This document shows, piece after piece, positions 8,189 to 17,007 of a DNA stretch of 64,000 nucleotides; the stretch's first letter is position 1, and each line of letters begins with the position of its first letter. This DNA comes from Faecalibacterium langellae (lineage in GTDB: Bacteria > Bacillota > Clostridia > Oscillospirales > Ruminococcaceae): NCBI RefSeq assembly GCF_002549775.1, contig NZ_NMTR01000021.1:744001-808000 (forward strand), given 5' to 3'. The notes below the pieces were generated by a model. The model worked only from the letters and a program-made list of their open reading frames with translations. It was not told the origin of the DNA and searched no databases. Position numbers and translations under genes: made by a program.

Positions 8189-8659
8189 ATGCAGATCACC
8201 CTTACATTGAACGGCATCAAGGTCACAGAAGATGTGGCGGCCGATATGCTTCTGATCGATTTTGTGCGCGCCCATGGCTGCAAGAGCGTCAAGCGCGGCT
8301 GCGAGACTTCCAACTGCGGCCTGTGCACGGTATTTCTGGACGACAAGCCGGTGCTTTCCTGCTCAGTGCTGGCGGCCCGGGCCAGCGGTCATCAGGTCAC
8401 CACGCTGGAAGGCCTGCAGGCAGAAGCCGCCGAATTCGGTGCCTTCATCGCTGACCAGGGCGCGGAGCAGTGCGGCTTCTGCAACCCGGGCTTCATCATG
8501 AATGCACTGGCGCTTTTCCGCGAGAACCCGTACCCCAGTGAGGAAGAAGTCAAGGAATATCTTTCCGGCAACCTCTGCCGCTGCTCCGGCTACGAAGGCC
8601 AGCTGCGCGGCATTATGAACTTTCTGGCCTGGAAAAAACAGAAGGAGGCCGCGGAATGA
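8189..8659 (+). CDS. xdhC: Molybdenum hydroxylase 2Fe-2S subunit
   Basis: 156 residues with both expected clusters. The plant-ferredoxin type cysteines are in RGCETSNCGLC plus a later Cys near residue 57. The C-terminal cluster cysteines are in QCGFCNPG and GNLCRCSGY. Length is typical for CoxS/XdhC(Fe-S) subunits. It starts directly at the end of the FAD subunit gene and overlaps the next gene by four bases (ATGA). It carries electrons between the Mo site and FAD. Confidence 0.92.
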   Translation: MQITLTLNGIKVTEDVAADMLLIDFVRAHGCKSVKRGCETSNCGLCTVFLDDKPVLSCSVLAARASGHQVTTLEGLQAEAAEFGAFIADQGAEQCGFCNPGFIMNALALFRENPYPSEEEVKEYLSGNLCRCSGYEGQLRGIMNFLAWKKQKEAAE

Positions 8660-10947
8660 ACACTGTCAATAAGCCCTTCCGCAAAAAGGACGCTATGCAG
8701 CTGGTCACCGGCCAGCCCGTCTATATGGATGATGTGATCCCGCAGGATTGTCTCATCGTCAAGCTCCTGCGCTCACCCCACGCGAACGCCATTGTTAAGA
8801 CCATCAACACCACTGTGGCAAAAAAGGTGCCCGGCATTGAAGCTATCTTCACCTGGGAGGATGTGCCGCAGGATGCGCCCCGCTACACCCAGGCGGGCCA
8901 GACCTACCCGGAAGCCAGCCCGCGCGACCGTCTGCTCATCGACCGCCATGTCCGCTTTGTGGGCGATGTGGTGGCCATCGTGGCCGGTAAGGACGAGAAA
9001 TGCGTGGACAAGGCCCTCAAGCTCATCAAGGTGGAGTACGAGGTTCTGGAGGCCGTGCTGGACTACCACACCGCCAAGGATAACCCGGTTCTTGTCCACC
9101 CGGAGGACAATTGGGTCAGTCTGTGTCCGGTGGGGGCCGACAACAAGCGCAACCTCTGCGCCCATGACGAGAGCAGCTCCGGCGACATTGATGCCGTGCT
9201 GGCTGCCAGCGATATCATCATCGACCATGTGTACCACACCAAAGCCTGCCAGCAGGCCATGATGGAGACCTTCCGCACCTACTGCTCCATTGACACCTAC
9301 GGCCGCCTGAACGTGCTCAGCTCGACACAGATCGTGTTCCATGCGCGGCGCAACATCGCAAACGCCCTGCATATTCCCAAGAGCATGGTACGCGTGGCAA
9401 AGCCCCGCATCGGCGGCGGCTTTGGTGCCAAGCAGACGGCGGTCAGTGAGGTGTATCCGGCCTTTGTGACCTGGAAGACCAAGAAGCCCTCCAAGATCAT
9501 CTTCAGCCGCGTGGAAAGCCAGATCGCATCTTCACCGCGCCATGAGATGGAGATGCACGTCCGCTTGGGTGCCACCAAAGACGGCATCGTGAAAGGTATC
9601 GACCTGTACACCCTGTCCAACACCGGCGCTTACGGTGAGCATGGCCCCACGACGGTGGGCCTTTCCGGCCACAAGTCCATCCCGCTGTACGGCAAGGCCG
9701 AGGCCTTCCGCTTTGTCAGTGATGTCGTCTACACCAACCATATGTCTGCCGGTGCCTACCGCGGCTACGGCGCGACCCAGGGCCTGTTTGCGGTGGAATC
9801 TGCCGTGAACGAGCTGGCCCACAAACTGAACATGGACCCCTTCGAACTGCGGCTGAAAAACACCGTGCAGGAGGGTGACGTGATGCCGGCCTACTATGGC
9901 GCGGTGAACACCAGCTGTGCGCTGGACCGCTGCCTTGTCAAGGTGCGGGAGATGATCGACTGGGAGCACAAGTATCCCATGCGCGATATGGGCAACGGCA
10001 AAGTACGCGCCGTCGGCATGGGCATGGCGATGCAGGGCTCCGGCATTTCTGGCATGGACGTGGGCAGCGCCACCCTGAAACTGAACGATGACGGGTTCTA
10101 TACCCTGATGATCGGTGCCGCCGATATGGGCACCGGCTGTGACACCACGCTTGCGCAGATCGCCGCCGAAGTGCTGGACTGCCCGTTGGATAATATCACG
10201 GTGTTTGGTGCGGATACGGATACGTCCCCCTATGACTCCGGTTCCTATGCATCCAGCACCATTTATGTCACCGGCAAAGCCACCGAAAAATGCGCCATGA
10301 AGCTGCGCGCTCAAATTTGTAAGCTGGGTGCCGAGCTGCTGGAATGCGCCGAGGACGAAGTGGAGTTTGACGGAAAAGACGTGTTCAAGAGCGAAGATCC
10401 GGCACAGAAAAAGTCTCTGTCGGAAATTGCCTATGCTTCTCAGTTCGGCCACATGGTGCCGCTGGAAGCCACCGAGACCCACACTTCGCCCCTGTCGCCG
10501 CCGCCGTTCATGGCCGGTGCCGCCGAGGTGGAAGTGGACACCGAGACCGGCGAAGTGAAGCTGCTGGAATTTGACGCCTGTGTGGACTGCGGTACGCCGA
10601 TCAACCCCAACCTGACCCGTGTGCAGGCGGAAGGCGGCCTGCTGCAGGGCATCGGCATGACCCTGACCGAGAACATCACCTACGATAAAAACGGTTACCC
10701 GGAAGAAAACTCGCTGTTCCAGTACAAAATCCCTGCCCGCACCGATGTGGGCAGGATCAATGTCGAATTCGAGAGCAGCTACGAGCCCAACGGTCCCTTT
10801 GGTGCAAAGTCCATCGGCGAGATCGTCATCAACACGCCGCTGCCCGCCATTTCGGACGCCATTTATAATGCCATCGGCACCCGGTTCTACGAGCTGCCCA
10901 TCACGCCGGAACAGATCGCCATGGCGGTGGCAGAAAAGCAGAAATGA
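8656..10947 (+). CDS. xdhA: Molybdenum hydroxylase large (Mo-cofactor) subunit
   Basis: 763 residues of the aldehyde oxidase/xanthine dehydrogenase molybdopterin-binding family. The GGGFGAKQ motif (about residue 254), GAYRGYGATQG (about 368) and the C-terminal GPFGAKSIGEI with the probable catalytic Glu are all present. The enzyme hydroxylates a heterocycle such as xanthine in the cytoplasm. Downstream yqeC, selD, yedF and yqeB genes indicate a selenium-dependent form carrying a labile selenium ligand, not selenocysteine; no in-frame TGA is seen. Overlaps the next gene by four bases. Substrate identity is inferred from the nearby permease. Confidence 0.88.
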   Translation: MNTVNKPFRKKDAMQLVTGQPVYMDDVIPQDCLIVKLLRSPHANAIVKTINTTVAKKVPGIEAIFTWEDVPQDAPRYTQAGQTYPEASPRDRLLIDRHVRFVGDVVAIVAGKDEKCVDKALKLIKVEYEVLEAVLDYHTAKDNPVLVHPEDNWVSLCPVGADNKRNLCAHDESSSGDIDAVLAASDIIIDHVYHTKACQQAMMETFRTYCSIDTYGRLNVLSSTQIVFHARRNIANALHIPKSMVRVAKPRIGGGFGAKQTAVSEVYPAFVTWKTKKPSKIIFSRVESQIASSPRHEMEMHVRLGATKDGIVKGIDLYTLSNTGAYGEHGPTTVGLSGHKSIPLYGKAEAFRFVSDVVYTNHMSAGAYRGYGATQGLFAVESAVNELAHKLNMDPFELRLKNTVQEGDVMPAYYGAVNTSCALDRCLVKVREMIDWEHKYPMRDMGNGKVRAVGMGMAMQGSGISGMDVGSATLKLNDDGFYTLMIGAADMGTGCDTTLAQIAAEVLDCPLDNITVFGADTDTSPYDSGSYASSTIYVTGKATEKCAMKLRAQICKLGAELLECAEDEVEFDGKDVFKSEDPAQKKSLSEIAYASQFGHMVPLEATETHTSPLSPPPFMAGAAEVEVDTETGEVKLLEFDACVDCGTPINPNLTRVQAEGGLLQGIGMTLTENITYDKNGYPEENSLFQYKIPARTDVGRINVEFESSYEPNGPFGAKSIGEIVINTPLPAISDAIYNAIGTRFYELPITPEQIAMAVAEKQK

Positions 10948-11651
10948 TCGACGAACTGCAGTTCCCGTTTCTGGCCGAAAAAGGTCATGTGATCTCGCTG
11001 GTGGGCGGCGGCGGAAAGACGACCCTCATGTATAACATGGCTGCGCACGGCGCCCGCAAGGGCTGGCGTGTACTGACAGCGACCACCACCCACATCCAGC
11101 AGCCGCCGGGCGAAGTCTTTGCGCAGACAGACGCAGACCTTTTCCGCTTGTGGGAGCGCGGCAGCTATGCCGTGGCCGGAACGCCCGCGCCCGGTGGCAA
11201 ACTGACCGCCCCGCCGCAGGAGCAGCTGGAACGCTGGATGGCAATTGCCGACCTCGTTCTGATCGAAGCGGACGGTGCCAAGCGGATGCCCTGCAAGGCC
11301 CCGGCGGCGCATGAGCCGGTGCTTTTGCCGCAGTGCGATATCGTGCTGGCGGTGGCAGGCACTTCGGCACTGGAAAAGCCGCTGGAAGAAGTTTGTTTTC
11401 GAGCAGAGCTTGCCGGGCCGCTTTTGCATGTCCCGGGCAATACGCTGCTGACGCCCGCATTGCTGGCAAAGCTGCTGGCAAGCGAAGCGGGCGGCCGAAA
11501 GGCTGTGGGCAGCCGCCGCTTTTATGCGGTGATCAATCAGGTGGACACAGATGAACGCACTGCTTTGGCCCGGCAGACCGCCGAGCTTCTAAAAAAGCAA
11601 TACGGTGTGCCTTGCGTCCTGACGCATTTTGAAGAAGGAGAGCGTGCATGA
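10944..11651 (+). CDS. yqeC: Selenium-dependent hydroxylase accessory protein YqeC
   Basis: 235 residues. The N-terminal P-loop [11 protein letters not shown] (about residue 20) and TATTTHI strand match the YqeC family, found with selenium-dependent molybdenum hydroxylases. Its exact reaction is not established; a role in making or inserting the selenium-modified Mo cofactor is inferred from co-occurrence. It overlaps the hydroxylase large subunit and selD by four bases each. Confidence 0.85.
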   Translation: MIDELQFPFLAEKGHVISLVGGGGKTTLMYNMAAHGARKGWRVLTATTTHIQQPPGEVFAQTDADLFRLWERGSYAVAGTPAPGGKLTAPPQEQLERWMAIADLVLIEADGAKRMPCKAPAAHEPVLLPQCDIVLAVAGTSALEKPLEEVCFRAELAGPLLHVPGNTLLTPALLAKLLASEAGGRKAVGSRRFYAVINQVDTDERTALARQTAELLKKQYGVPCVLTHFEEGERA

Positions 11652-12682
11652 GCAAGGAAGAAAAAATTGTATTCTGCACCGGCGGCGGATGTACGGCCAA
11701 GCTGGGCGCGGGCGTACTGAGCCGCATTCTGGAAAAGCTGCCGCGCGGCGAAAAAGACCTGGACCTGCTGGTAGGCTACGACAGCCGGGATGACGCGGCG
11801 GTGTACCGCATCACAGACGATATTGCATTTGTTCAGACGGTGGACTTTTTCCCGCCAATGGTGGATGACCCGTATACCTTCGGGCAGATCGCCGCAGCCA
11901 ACGCCCTGAGTGATATCTACGCCATGGGCGGCGAAGTGAAGACGGCACTGAACCTTGTCTGCTTCCCCGAGAGTATGGATCTGAACATTCTGGGCGAGAT
12001 CCTGCGCGGCGGGGCCGAGAAGGTGGCTGAAGCGGGCGGAAGCCTTGCAGGAGGCCATTCCATCGCGGATACCGGCGTGAAATACGGCCTGTCCGTCACC
12101 GGCCTTGTGGACCCGAAAAAAATGTATACGAACGACTCCGGCCAGCCCGGCGATAAGCTGATTTTGACAAAGGCGCTGGGCGTTGGCCTGATCTGCACGG
12201 CAAACCGTGTGGGCGAAGCTGCCCCGGAACACATGGCCGGTGCCATCGCGTCCATGACGATGCTGAACAAGACCGCTGCCGCGATCAGCCGACGCTATAC
12301 CGTCCATGCTGCCACGGATGTGACCGGGTTCAGCTTTCTGGGCCATCTGCACGAGATGATGGGCGGAAAACTTTCCTGCATCATCGACGCACATGCAGTG
12401 CCGGTGCTGCCGGGTGCCGAAAAAGCAGCCGACGATTTTCTCTATACCGCTGCCGGGCAGCGCAACCGCAACCATACCGGGCCTTACGTCACCTTTGAAC
12501 AGGTGCCTTTTGCCATGGAAGAAGTGCTGTTTGATCCGCAGACTTCCGGCGGCCTGCTGCTGGCCGCTGCGCCGGAAGATGCCGTCGCACTGGAAGCAGA
12601 GCTGCAGGCGGCCGGTCTGCCCGCAAAAATCGTGGGCGAGATCATTCCCAAGACCGAACAGGAAATTACCGTAAAATATTAA
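11648..12682 (+). CDS. selD: Selenide, water dikinase (selenophosphate synthase)
   Basis: 344 residues. SelD makes selenophosphate from selenide and ATP. Segments [31 protein letters not shown] and GGHSI match conserved nucleotide and metal sites. The N-terminal catalytic loop reads GGCTAKLG: the essential Cys and the following Lys are kept, while the second Cys of the E. coli GCGCK motif is Ala. No selenocysteine codon is present. No selA, selB or Sec tRNA is seen here, so this looks like an orphan selD serving the Mo hydroxylase; a genome-wide check is needed for that. Overlaps yqeC by four bases. Confidence 0.93.
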   Translation: MSKEEKIVFCTGGGCTAKLGAGVLSRILEKLPRGEKDLDLLVGYDSRDDAAVYRITDDIAFVQTVDFFPPMVDDPYTFGQIAAANALSDIYAMGGEVKTALNLVCFPESMDLNILGEILRGGAEKVAEAGGSLAGGHSIADTGVKYGLSVTGLVDPKKMYTNDSGQPGDKLILTKALGVGLICTANRVGEAAPEHMAGAIASMTMLNKTAAAISRRYTVHAATDVTGFSFLGHLHEMMGGKLSCIIDAHAVPVLPGAEKAADDFLYTAAGQRNRNHTGPYVTFEQVPFAMEEVLFDPQTSGGLLLAAAPEDAVALEAELQAAGLPAKIVGEIIPKTEQEITVKY

Positions 12683-12697
12683 CTGGAGGACAAAATA

Positions 12698-13306
12698 ATG
12701 ATGCTGAACGTCGATGCCCGTGGTGATGCCTGCCCGCTGCCCGTTGTGAAGGCAAAAAAGGCGATTTCCGAATTGAAGGGTGCCGGTGAGGTGGAAGTGC
12801 TGGTGGATAACGAGATCGCCGTGCAGAATCTGACCAAAATGGCCCAGCAGAAGGGCTACCAGTACAGTGCCGAAAAGCTGGCAGAGCGGGAATACCGCGT
12901 GCTGTTTACCGTAGGTGAAGCGGCAGACGCACCTGCCGAAGAAGCACCGGTTTGCGCACCGGATACCCGCACCGATACTGTGGTGGCCATCGGATCGGAC
13001 AAAATGGGCATTGGTGCCGAGGAACTGGGCAAGACTTTGCTCAAGGCGTTCGTCTTTGCACTCACCCAGCAGGATCAGCTGCCCAAAACGATTCTGTTCT
13101 ACAACGGCGGCGCATCCCTGACCTGTGAGGGCTCCCCCATGCTGGAAGACCTGAAGGCACTGGAAGCGCAGGGCGTGGAGATCATGACCTGCGGCACCTG
13201 CCTGAACTTCTATGGCCTGACCGAAAAGCTGGCCGTCGGCAGTGTGACCAATATGTACACCATCGTGGAAAAGCTGACCCAGGCCGGTAATGTGGTGAAG
13301 CCGTGA
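12698..13306 (+). CDS. yedF: Sulfurtransferase-like selenium metabolism protein YedF
   Basis: 202 residues in two parts. The N-terminal ~70 residues are TusA-like with the CPLP motif (RGDACPLPVVKAK) whose Cys can carry sulfur or selenium. The C-terminal part is DsrE-like and contains ILFYNGGASL and a MTCGTCLNFYG motif. The YedF family occurs with selenium-dependent Mo hydroxylases and probably delivers selenium between SelD-linked enzymes. GGAGG precedes the start; the end overlaps the GTG start of the desulfurase gene. Confidence 0.88.
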   Translation: MMLNVDARGDACPLPVVKAKKAISELKGAGEVEVLVDNEIAVQNLTKMAQQKGYQYSAEKLAEREYRVLFTVGEAADAPAEEAPVCAPDTRTDTVVAIGSDKMGIGAEELGKTLLKAFVFALTQQDQLPKTILFYNGGASLTCEGSPMLEDLKALEAQGVEIMTCGTCLNFYGLTEKLAVGSVTNMYTIVEKLTQAGNVVKP

Positions 13307-14442
13307 TCTATCTGGACAATGCCGCCACCACTCTGCACAAACCGCTGCAGGTGGAACAGGCCATGCTGGACGCTCTGCGCACGGCGGGCAACCCGGGACG
13401 CGGTGCCCACGAGCCGACCTTGCACGCCAGCCGTCTGGTGTATGCGGCGCGGTGCGCAGTGGCAAAGCTGCTGAATGCACCGGACCCTTCCTGCATTGCA
13501 TTCACATCCAATGCTACCCAGGCATTGAACACGGCGCTGGGCGGACTGTTCCGCCAGGGCGACCATATTATCACGACCATTTGTGAGCACAACTCGGTCC
13601 TGCGGCCGCTGTACCATCTGCGGGAAATCGGCGTAAACCTCAGCTTCACCGGTGTGGACGAAAAAGGCCGCCTGCGGTATGACCAGTGGGAAGGCTTCCT
13701 GCGCCCGGAGACCCGTGCGCTGGTGGTGACCGGCGCTTCCAACGTGACCGGCAACGGAACCGACCTTGCTCGCGCGGCGGAGTTTGCACACCGGCACGGC
13801 CTGCTGCTGATCGTAGATGCGGCGCAGACGGCCGGAGAACTGCCTCTGAACGTGCAGGTTCTCGGCATCGACGTGCTGTGTTTCACCGGCCACAAAGCCC
13901 TGCTGGGCCCGCAGGGGACCGGTGGGCTGTATGTACGCCCGGGGCTTTCCGTTCGGCCGCTGGTGGTTGGCGGCAGCGGTGTGCACAGCTTTGACGAGCA
14001 GCACCCGGCACAGATGCCCACCGCACTGGAAGCGGGCACCCTGAATGTGCCGGGCCTTGCGGGCCTGTGTGCCGGGGTGGAGTGGATTCTGGCGCAGGGT
14101 GTGGAAACACTTGCCCGGAGAGAGCAGGCATTGACTGTGCTATTTTATGAGCGTATCCGGGACCTGCCGAACGTGAAAATTTACGGTGACCCGGAGATGA
14201 CGCCGCGTGCACCCATCGTCTCGCTGAACATCGGGGATGAGGATTCCGCCCGCATCGCGGATATTCTGTGGGAAGAATACGGCATCTGCGTGCGGGCCGG
14301 TGCCCACTGCGCCCCGCTGATGCACAAGGCACTTGGCACAGCGGAGCAGGGCACGGTTCGGTTCAGTTTTTCGCACTTCAACACGGAAGCCGAAGTTCTG
14401 CAGGCTGCCGCTGCCGTGCGGGAGCTTGCACAGGAGGCATAA
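13303..14442 (+). CDS. SufS/CsdB-like cysteine desulfurase or selenocysteine lyase
   Basis: 379-residue class V aminotransferase-fold PLP enzyme. DNAATT at the N-terminus, the PLP lysine in FTGHKALLGPQGTGG (about residue 195) and the active-site Cys in RAGAHCAP (about residue 330) are all present. Members of this subfamily in selenium operons are thought to release selenium or sulfur from cysteine analogues. Start is GTG, overlapping the yedF stop codon by four bases. Position between yedF and a DUF3343 gene supports a chalcogen-supply role in this operon. Confidence 0.85.
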   Translation: MIYLDNAATTLHKPLQVEQAMLDALRTAGNPGRGAHEPTLHASRLVYAARCAVAKLLNAPDPSCIAFTSNATQALNTALGGLFRQGDHIITTICEHNSVLRPLYHLREIGVNLSFTGVDEKGRLRYDQWEGFLRPETRALVVTGASNVTGNGTDLARAAEFAHRHGLLLIVDAAQTAGELPLNVQVLGIDVLCFTGHKALLGPQGTGGLYVRPGLSVRPLVVGGSGVHSFDEQHPAQMPTALEAGTLNVPGLAGLCAGVEWILAQGVETLARREQALTVLFYERIRDLPNVKIYGDPEMTPRAPIVSLNIGDEDSARIADILWEEYGICVRAGAHCAPLMHKALGTAEQGTVRFSFSHFNTEAEVLQAAAAVRELAQEA

Positions 14443-14443
14443 G

Positions 14444-14674
14444 ATGCGGATAAAAAAGACCTATGTCGTGCTTTCCTTTCATACAACGCTGGAAGCGATG
14501 GAGTGGGAAAAGCAGTGCGCAGAATGCGGTGTCCCGGGGCGGATCATCCCGCTCCCGCGCGAGATCTCGGCGGGCTGCGGTCTTGCGTGGCGGATGCTGC
14601 CGGAGGAGTTTGAGCAGTGGCAGCACAAGCTGGACCCGGCCCGTTATGATGCAGTAGCTGCAGTAGAACAGTGA
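14444..14674 (+). CDS. DUF3343 small protein, putative Se/S carrier
   Basis: 76 residues matching DUF3343 (putative Se/S carrier-like): YVVLSFHTTLEAMEWEK near the N-terminus, then GVPGRIIPLPREISAGCG with a conserved Cys-containing turn. ATG at 14444 begins one base after the desulfurase stop; a longer open frame upstream lies inside the desulfurase. Probable acceptor of sulfur or selenium from the preceding enzyme, inferred from family and order. Confidence 0.8.
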   Translation: MRIKKTYVVLSFHTTLEAMEWEKQCAECGVPGRIIPLPREISAGCGLAWRMLPEEFEQWQHKLDPARYDAVAAVEQ

Positions 14675-14693
14675 GACCAGGAGGGACGAAACG

Positions 14694-15749
14694 ATGAACG
14701 AAACGCCGCTTTATCAGGCGGTCCAAAGCAGGCGGGCTGAGGGCGGCCGTACGCTGGCCTGTGTGCTGAATGGGGAATGCGCTGGGGAACAGCTATTATT
14801 ATGTGAGGGTGTGCCGGTGTGGCAGTGCGGCGAGACGGAACTCCTTCGCCGAAATCTGCCTGCGCTGCAAAGCTGCACGGCGACCGGTGTGCAGGAGATC
14901 AGCGGGCAGCGGGTCTTTGTGGAGCGCTTTGGTGCCGTGCCGCAGCTTGTCGTCTGCGGCGGCGGTCATGTGGCCACGGCTGTAGTCCGTCTGGCAAAGC
15001 TGCTGGGCCTGCCGATGCTGGCAATGGATGACCGCGAAGAATATGCCGGTCAGCTGCGGGCAGCTGGCGCAGACACCGTGCTCTGCCAACCCTTCGAAGC
15101 GGCGCTGGAGCAGGTGCCCGGCGGATCTGAGACCTATTTTGTGGTGGTGACCCGTGCTCACGCCTTTGATGTGGTGTGCCTGGAAAAGATCCTGCGCAAA
15201 CCTGCCGCCTATGTGGGCATGATGGGCAGCAAAGGCCGTGCCGCACTGGTGCGCCGTCAACTGCTGGAGCAGGGCATGGATGCGCCGCGTGTGGAAGCAC
15301 TCTGTGCCCCCATCGGTCTGCCCATTGGCTCCCAGACGGCAGAGGAAATTGCACTTTCCATTCTGGCACAGGTGGTCTCGGTCAAGAACGCCCGCCCGCA
15401 GACCGAGGGCTTTTCGTCCGCACTGCTGGATGCGATGCAGCACGCAGACCAGAGCGGACAGAAAGCGGTGCTTGCCGTTATCATTGCCCGGCACGGCTCC
15501 ACCCCGCGGGAGGTGGGTGCAAAAATGCTGATCTCACAGGATGGCACGCTGACCGGCAGCGTGGGCGGCGGCATCATGGAGCACCGCACCATCCTTGCCG
15601 CGCAGGAGATGTTGGCGGGCAAGGCACCGGCGCACCAGACCGTTCATTTTTCTGCGGACGGCAAAAACGAAGATGCAGCGGTGGCGGCCTGCGGCGGCTC
15701 CATGGAGCTTTTGCTCACGCTGTTGGAAACAGGAGAGGCACTTTCATGA
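14694..15749 (+). CDS. XdhC/CoxI family hydroxylase maturation protein
   Basis: 351 residues. The Rossmann part (VVCGGGHVATAVVRLAKLLG near residue 85, and VGMMGSKGR near 180) comes first. The CoxI-type segment (HGSTPREVGAKML, then GSVGGGIMEH) lies near residues 265-295 and a CGGSMELLL motif ends the protein. In typical XdhC/CoxI proteins the CoxI segment is N-terminal, so the order here is reversed. XdhC-type proteins bind and hand over the sulfurated Mo cofactor; in this operon a selenated form is likely. AGGAGG precedes the start; ATGA overlap with yqeB. Confidence 0.82.
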   Translation: MNETPLYQAVQSRRAEGGRTLACVLNGECAGEQLLLCEGVPVWQCGETELLRRNLPALQSCTATGVQEISGQRVFVERFGAVPQLVVCGGGHVATAVVRLAKLLGLPMLAMDDREEYAGQLRAAGADTVLCQPFEAALEQVPGGSETYFVVVTRAHAFDVVCLEKILRKPAAYVGMMGSKGRAALVRRQLLEQGMDAPRVEALCAPIGLPIGSQTAEEIALSILAQVVSVKNARPQTEGFSSALLDAMQHADQSGQKAVLAVIIARHGSTPREVGAKMLISQDGTLTGSVGGGIMEHRTILAAQEMLAGKAPAHQTVHFSADGKNEDAAVAACGGSMELLLTLLETGEALS

Positions 15750-16561
15750 AAAAAGATTCTCTGATCCTTGTGCGCGGCGGCGGCGACCTTGCCACCGGCA
15801 CCATCCACCGGCTGTGGAGCGCAGGCCTGCGAATCCTTGTGCTGGAAGCAGAGCACCCGGCAGCCATCCGGCGGCAGGTGTCGCTGTGCGAAGCGGTCTA
15901 TGAGGGCGAGACGACGGTCGAAGGGCTTCGTGCTGTCCGCATTGACACGTTGGAACAGGCGCAGGCCGTTTGGGCTGCGAATGCGGTGCCCGTTCTGGTG
16001 GACCCGGCGGGCGAGAGCATCCGGCAGGCAAAGCCGGAGATTGTGATCGACGCTATCCTTGCCAAGAAGAACCTCGGCACGACCCGCGATATGGCCCCGC
16101 TGACCATCGCCCTTGGCCCGGGCTTTACCGCCGGGCAGGATGTGGACGTGGTGGTGGAAACAAAGCGCGGGCATCGTCTGGGCCGCATCATCCGGGAGGG
16201 CACTGCCATCCCGAATACTGGCATCCCCGGCGTGATCGGCGGCTACGGCAAAGAGCGGGTCATCCATGCGCAGACAGCAGGCAACTTTGTGGATGTGCGG
16301 AAGATCGGCGACATCGTGGAAGCGGGTGAGACCATTGCCCACATCGAATCAGAAGACGGAACGGTAACGCCTGTGACCACCCAGATCACCGGCATCCTGC
16401 GCGGTCTGCTGCGCAGCGGGTACCCGGTCGTGCCCGGTTTCAAGGTGGCCGATGTGGACCCGCGCAAAGAAGAACTCTCCAACTGCTTCTTGATCTCCGA
16501 TAAGGCCCGCTGCATCGCGGGCAGTGTGCTGGAGCTTGTCTGCGCGCAGCTTTGGACCTGA
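15746..16561 (+). CDS. yqeB: Selenium-dependent molybdenum hydroxylase system protein YqeB
   Basis: 271 residues of the YqeB/EF2563 family. An N-terminal Rossmann-like RGGGDLATGTIHRL motif (residues 9-22) is followed by ALGPGFTAGQDVDVVVETKRGH (split motif around residues 120-140) and a C-terminal half with biotinyl-like VEAGETIAHIES. The family is a marker for selenium-dependent Mo hydroxylase operons; its biochemical activity is not known. It starts at the ATGA overlap with the preceding gene and closes the operon. Confidence 0.87.
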   Translation: MKKDSLILVRGGGDLATGTIHRLWSAGLRILVLEAEHPAAIRRQVSLCEAVYEGETTVEGLRAVRIDTLEQAQAVWAANAVPVLVDPAGESIRQAKPEIVIDAILAKKNLGTTRDMAPLTIALGPGFTAGQDVDVVVETKRGHRLGRIIREGTAIPNTGIPGVIGGYGKERVIHAQTAGNFVDVRKIGDIVEAGETIAHIESEDGTVTPVTTQITGILRGLLRSGYPVVPGFKVADVDPRKEELSNCFLISDKARCIAGSVLELVCAQLWT

Positions 16562-16574
16562 TACAAACGAAAAA

Positions 16575-16626
16575 AGAGCCTTCGCCCCTGTTTCCGGCGT
16601 TCTGCCGAAAGGGGAGCGAAGGCTCT
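16575..16626 (-). terminator. Terminator hairpin of the small minus-strand gene (possibly bidirectional)
   Basis: AGAGCCTTCGC pairs with GCGAAGGCTCT, with further pairing inside. On the minus strand it is followed by TTTTTT, so it mainly ends the 64-residue gene. On the plus strand it has a weak T tract and may also end the hydroxylase operon. Confidence 0.8.
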
Positions 16627-16641
16627 GGTTTGTTATATGGT

Positions 16642-16836
16642 TCAGTTGCGATAGCACCGGTCCTGGCCGACAAGCCAGTCCTCACACAGACGCTGTGCTT
16701 CTTCCAGGCTGCGGCTTTCACAGTCGAAGTATGCACCGCGCATGGAGCAGTAGGAGTAATGGACCTTTGGAACACCGTTGCCATCCTTGAAGCGTTCGCA
16801 GCGTTCTTCGCCGGGCATCAGAAAAAGTTGTTCCAT
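16642..16836 (-). CDS. Hypothetical 64-residue Cys-containing protein
   Basis: No family recognised. The protein has five Cys (ERC, SYC, FDC, RLC, DRC) over 64 residues, is mixed-charge, and has no signal peptide or membrane segment. A good AAAGGAG site lies nine bases before the ATG and a strong terminator follows the stop, so it looks like a real single-gene unit. It converges on the selenium/Mo operon, but a functional link is not shown by the sequence. Confidence 0.65.
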   Translation of the reverse strand: MEQLFLMPGEERCERFKDGNGVPKVHYSYCSMRGAYFDCESRSLEEAQRLCEDWLVGQDRCYRN

Positions 16837-17007
16837 CGTTCCTTCTCCTTTGTGCTTTCTTCTCTATAACGCGAATGCGGCTGCCGGAACGCAGGCCGCA
16901 CAACGCTTGCTATTGTAGCACATGGGAGGAAAAGTTGCCATTGCCGTTTTGCCCAAAGATACGTTTTGTTTTTCTATGCGGTTGTGGCGCAAAAAGGCTT
17001 GACAAAG

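Noticed and set aside
11648-12682. A selenocysteine in SelD
   Set aside because: The codon at the catalytic position is TGT (Cys); no in-frame TGA is present.
16885-16912. Hairpin GCGGC...GCCGC as a terminator of the PadR/DUF2812 operon
   Set aside because: Imperfect stem and no T tract in either direction.
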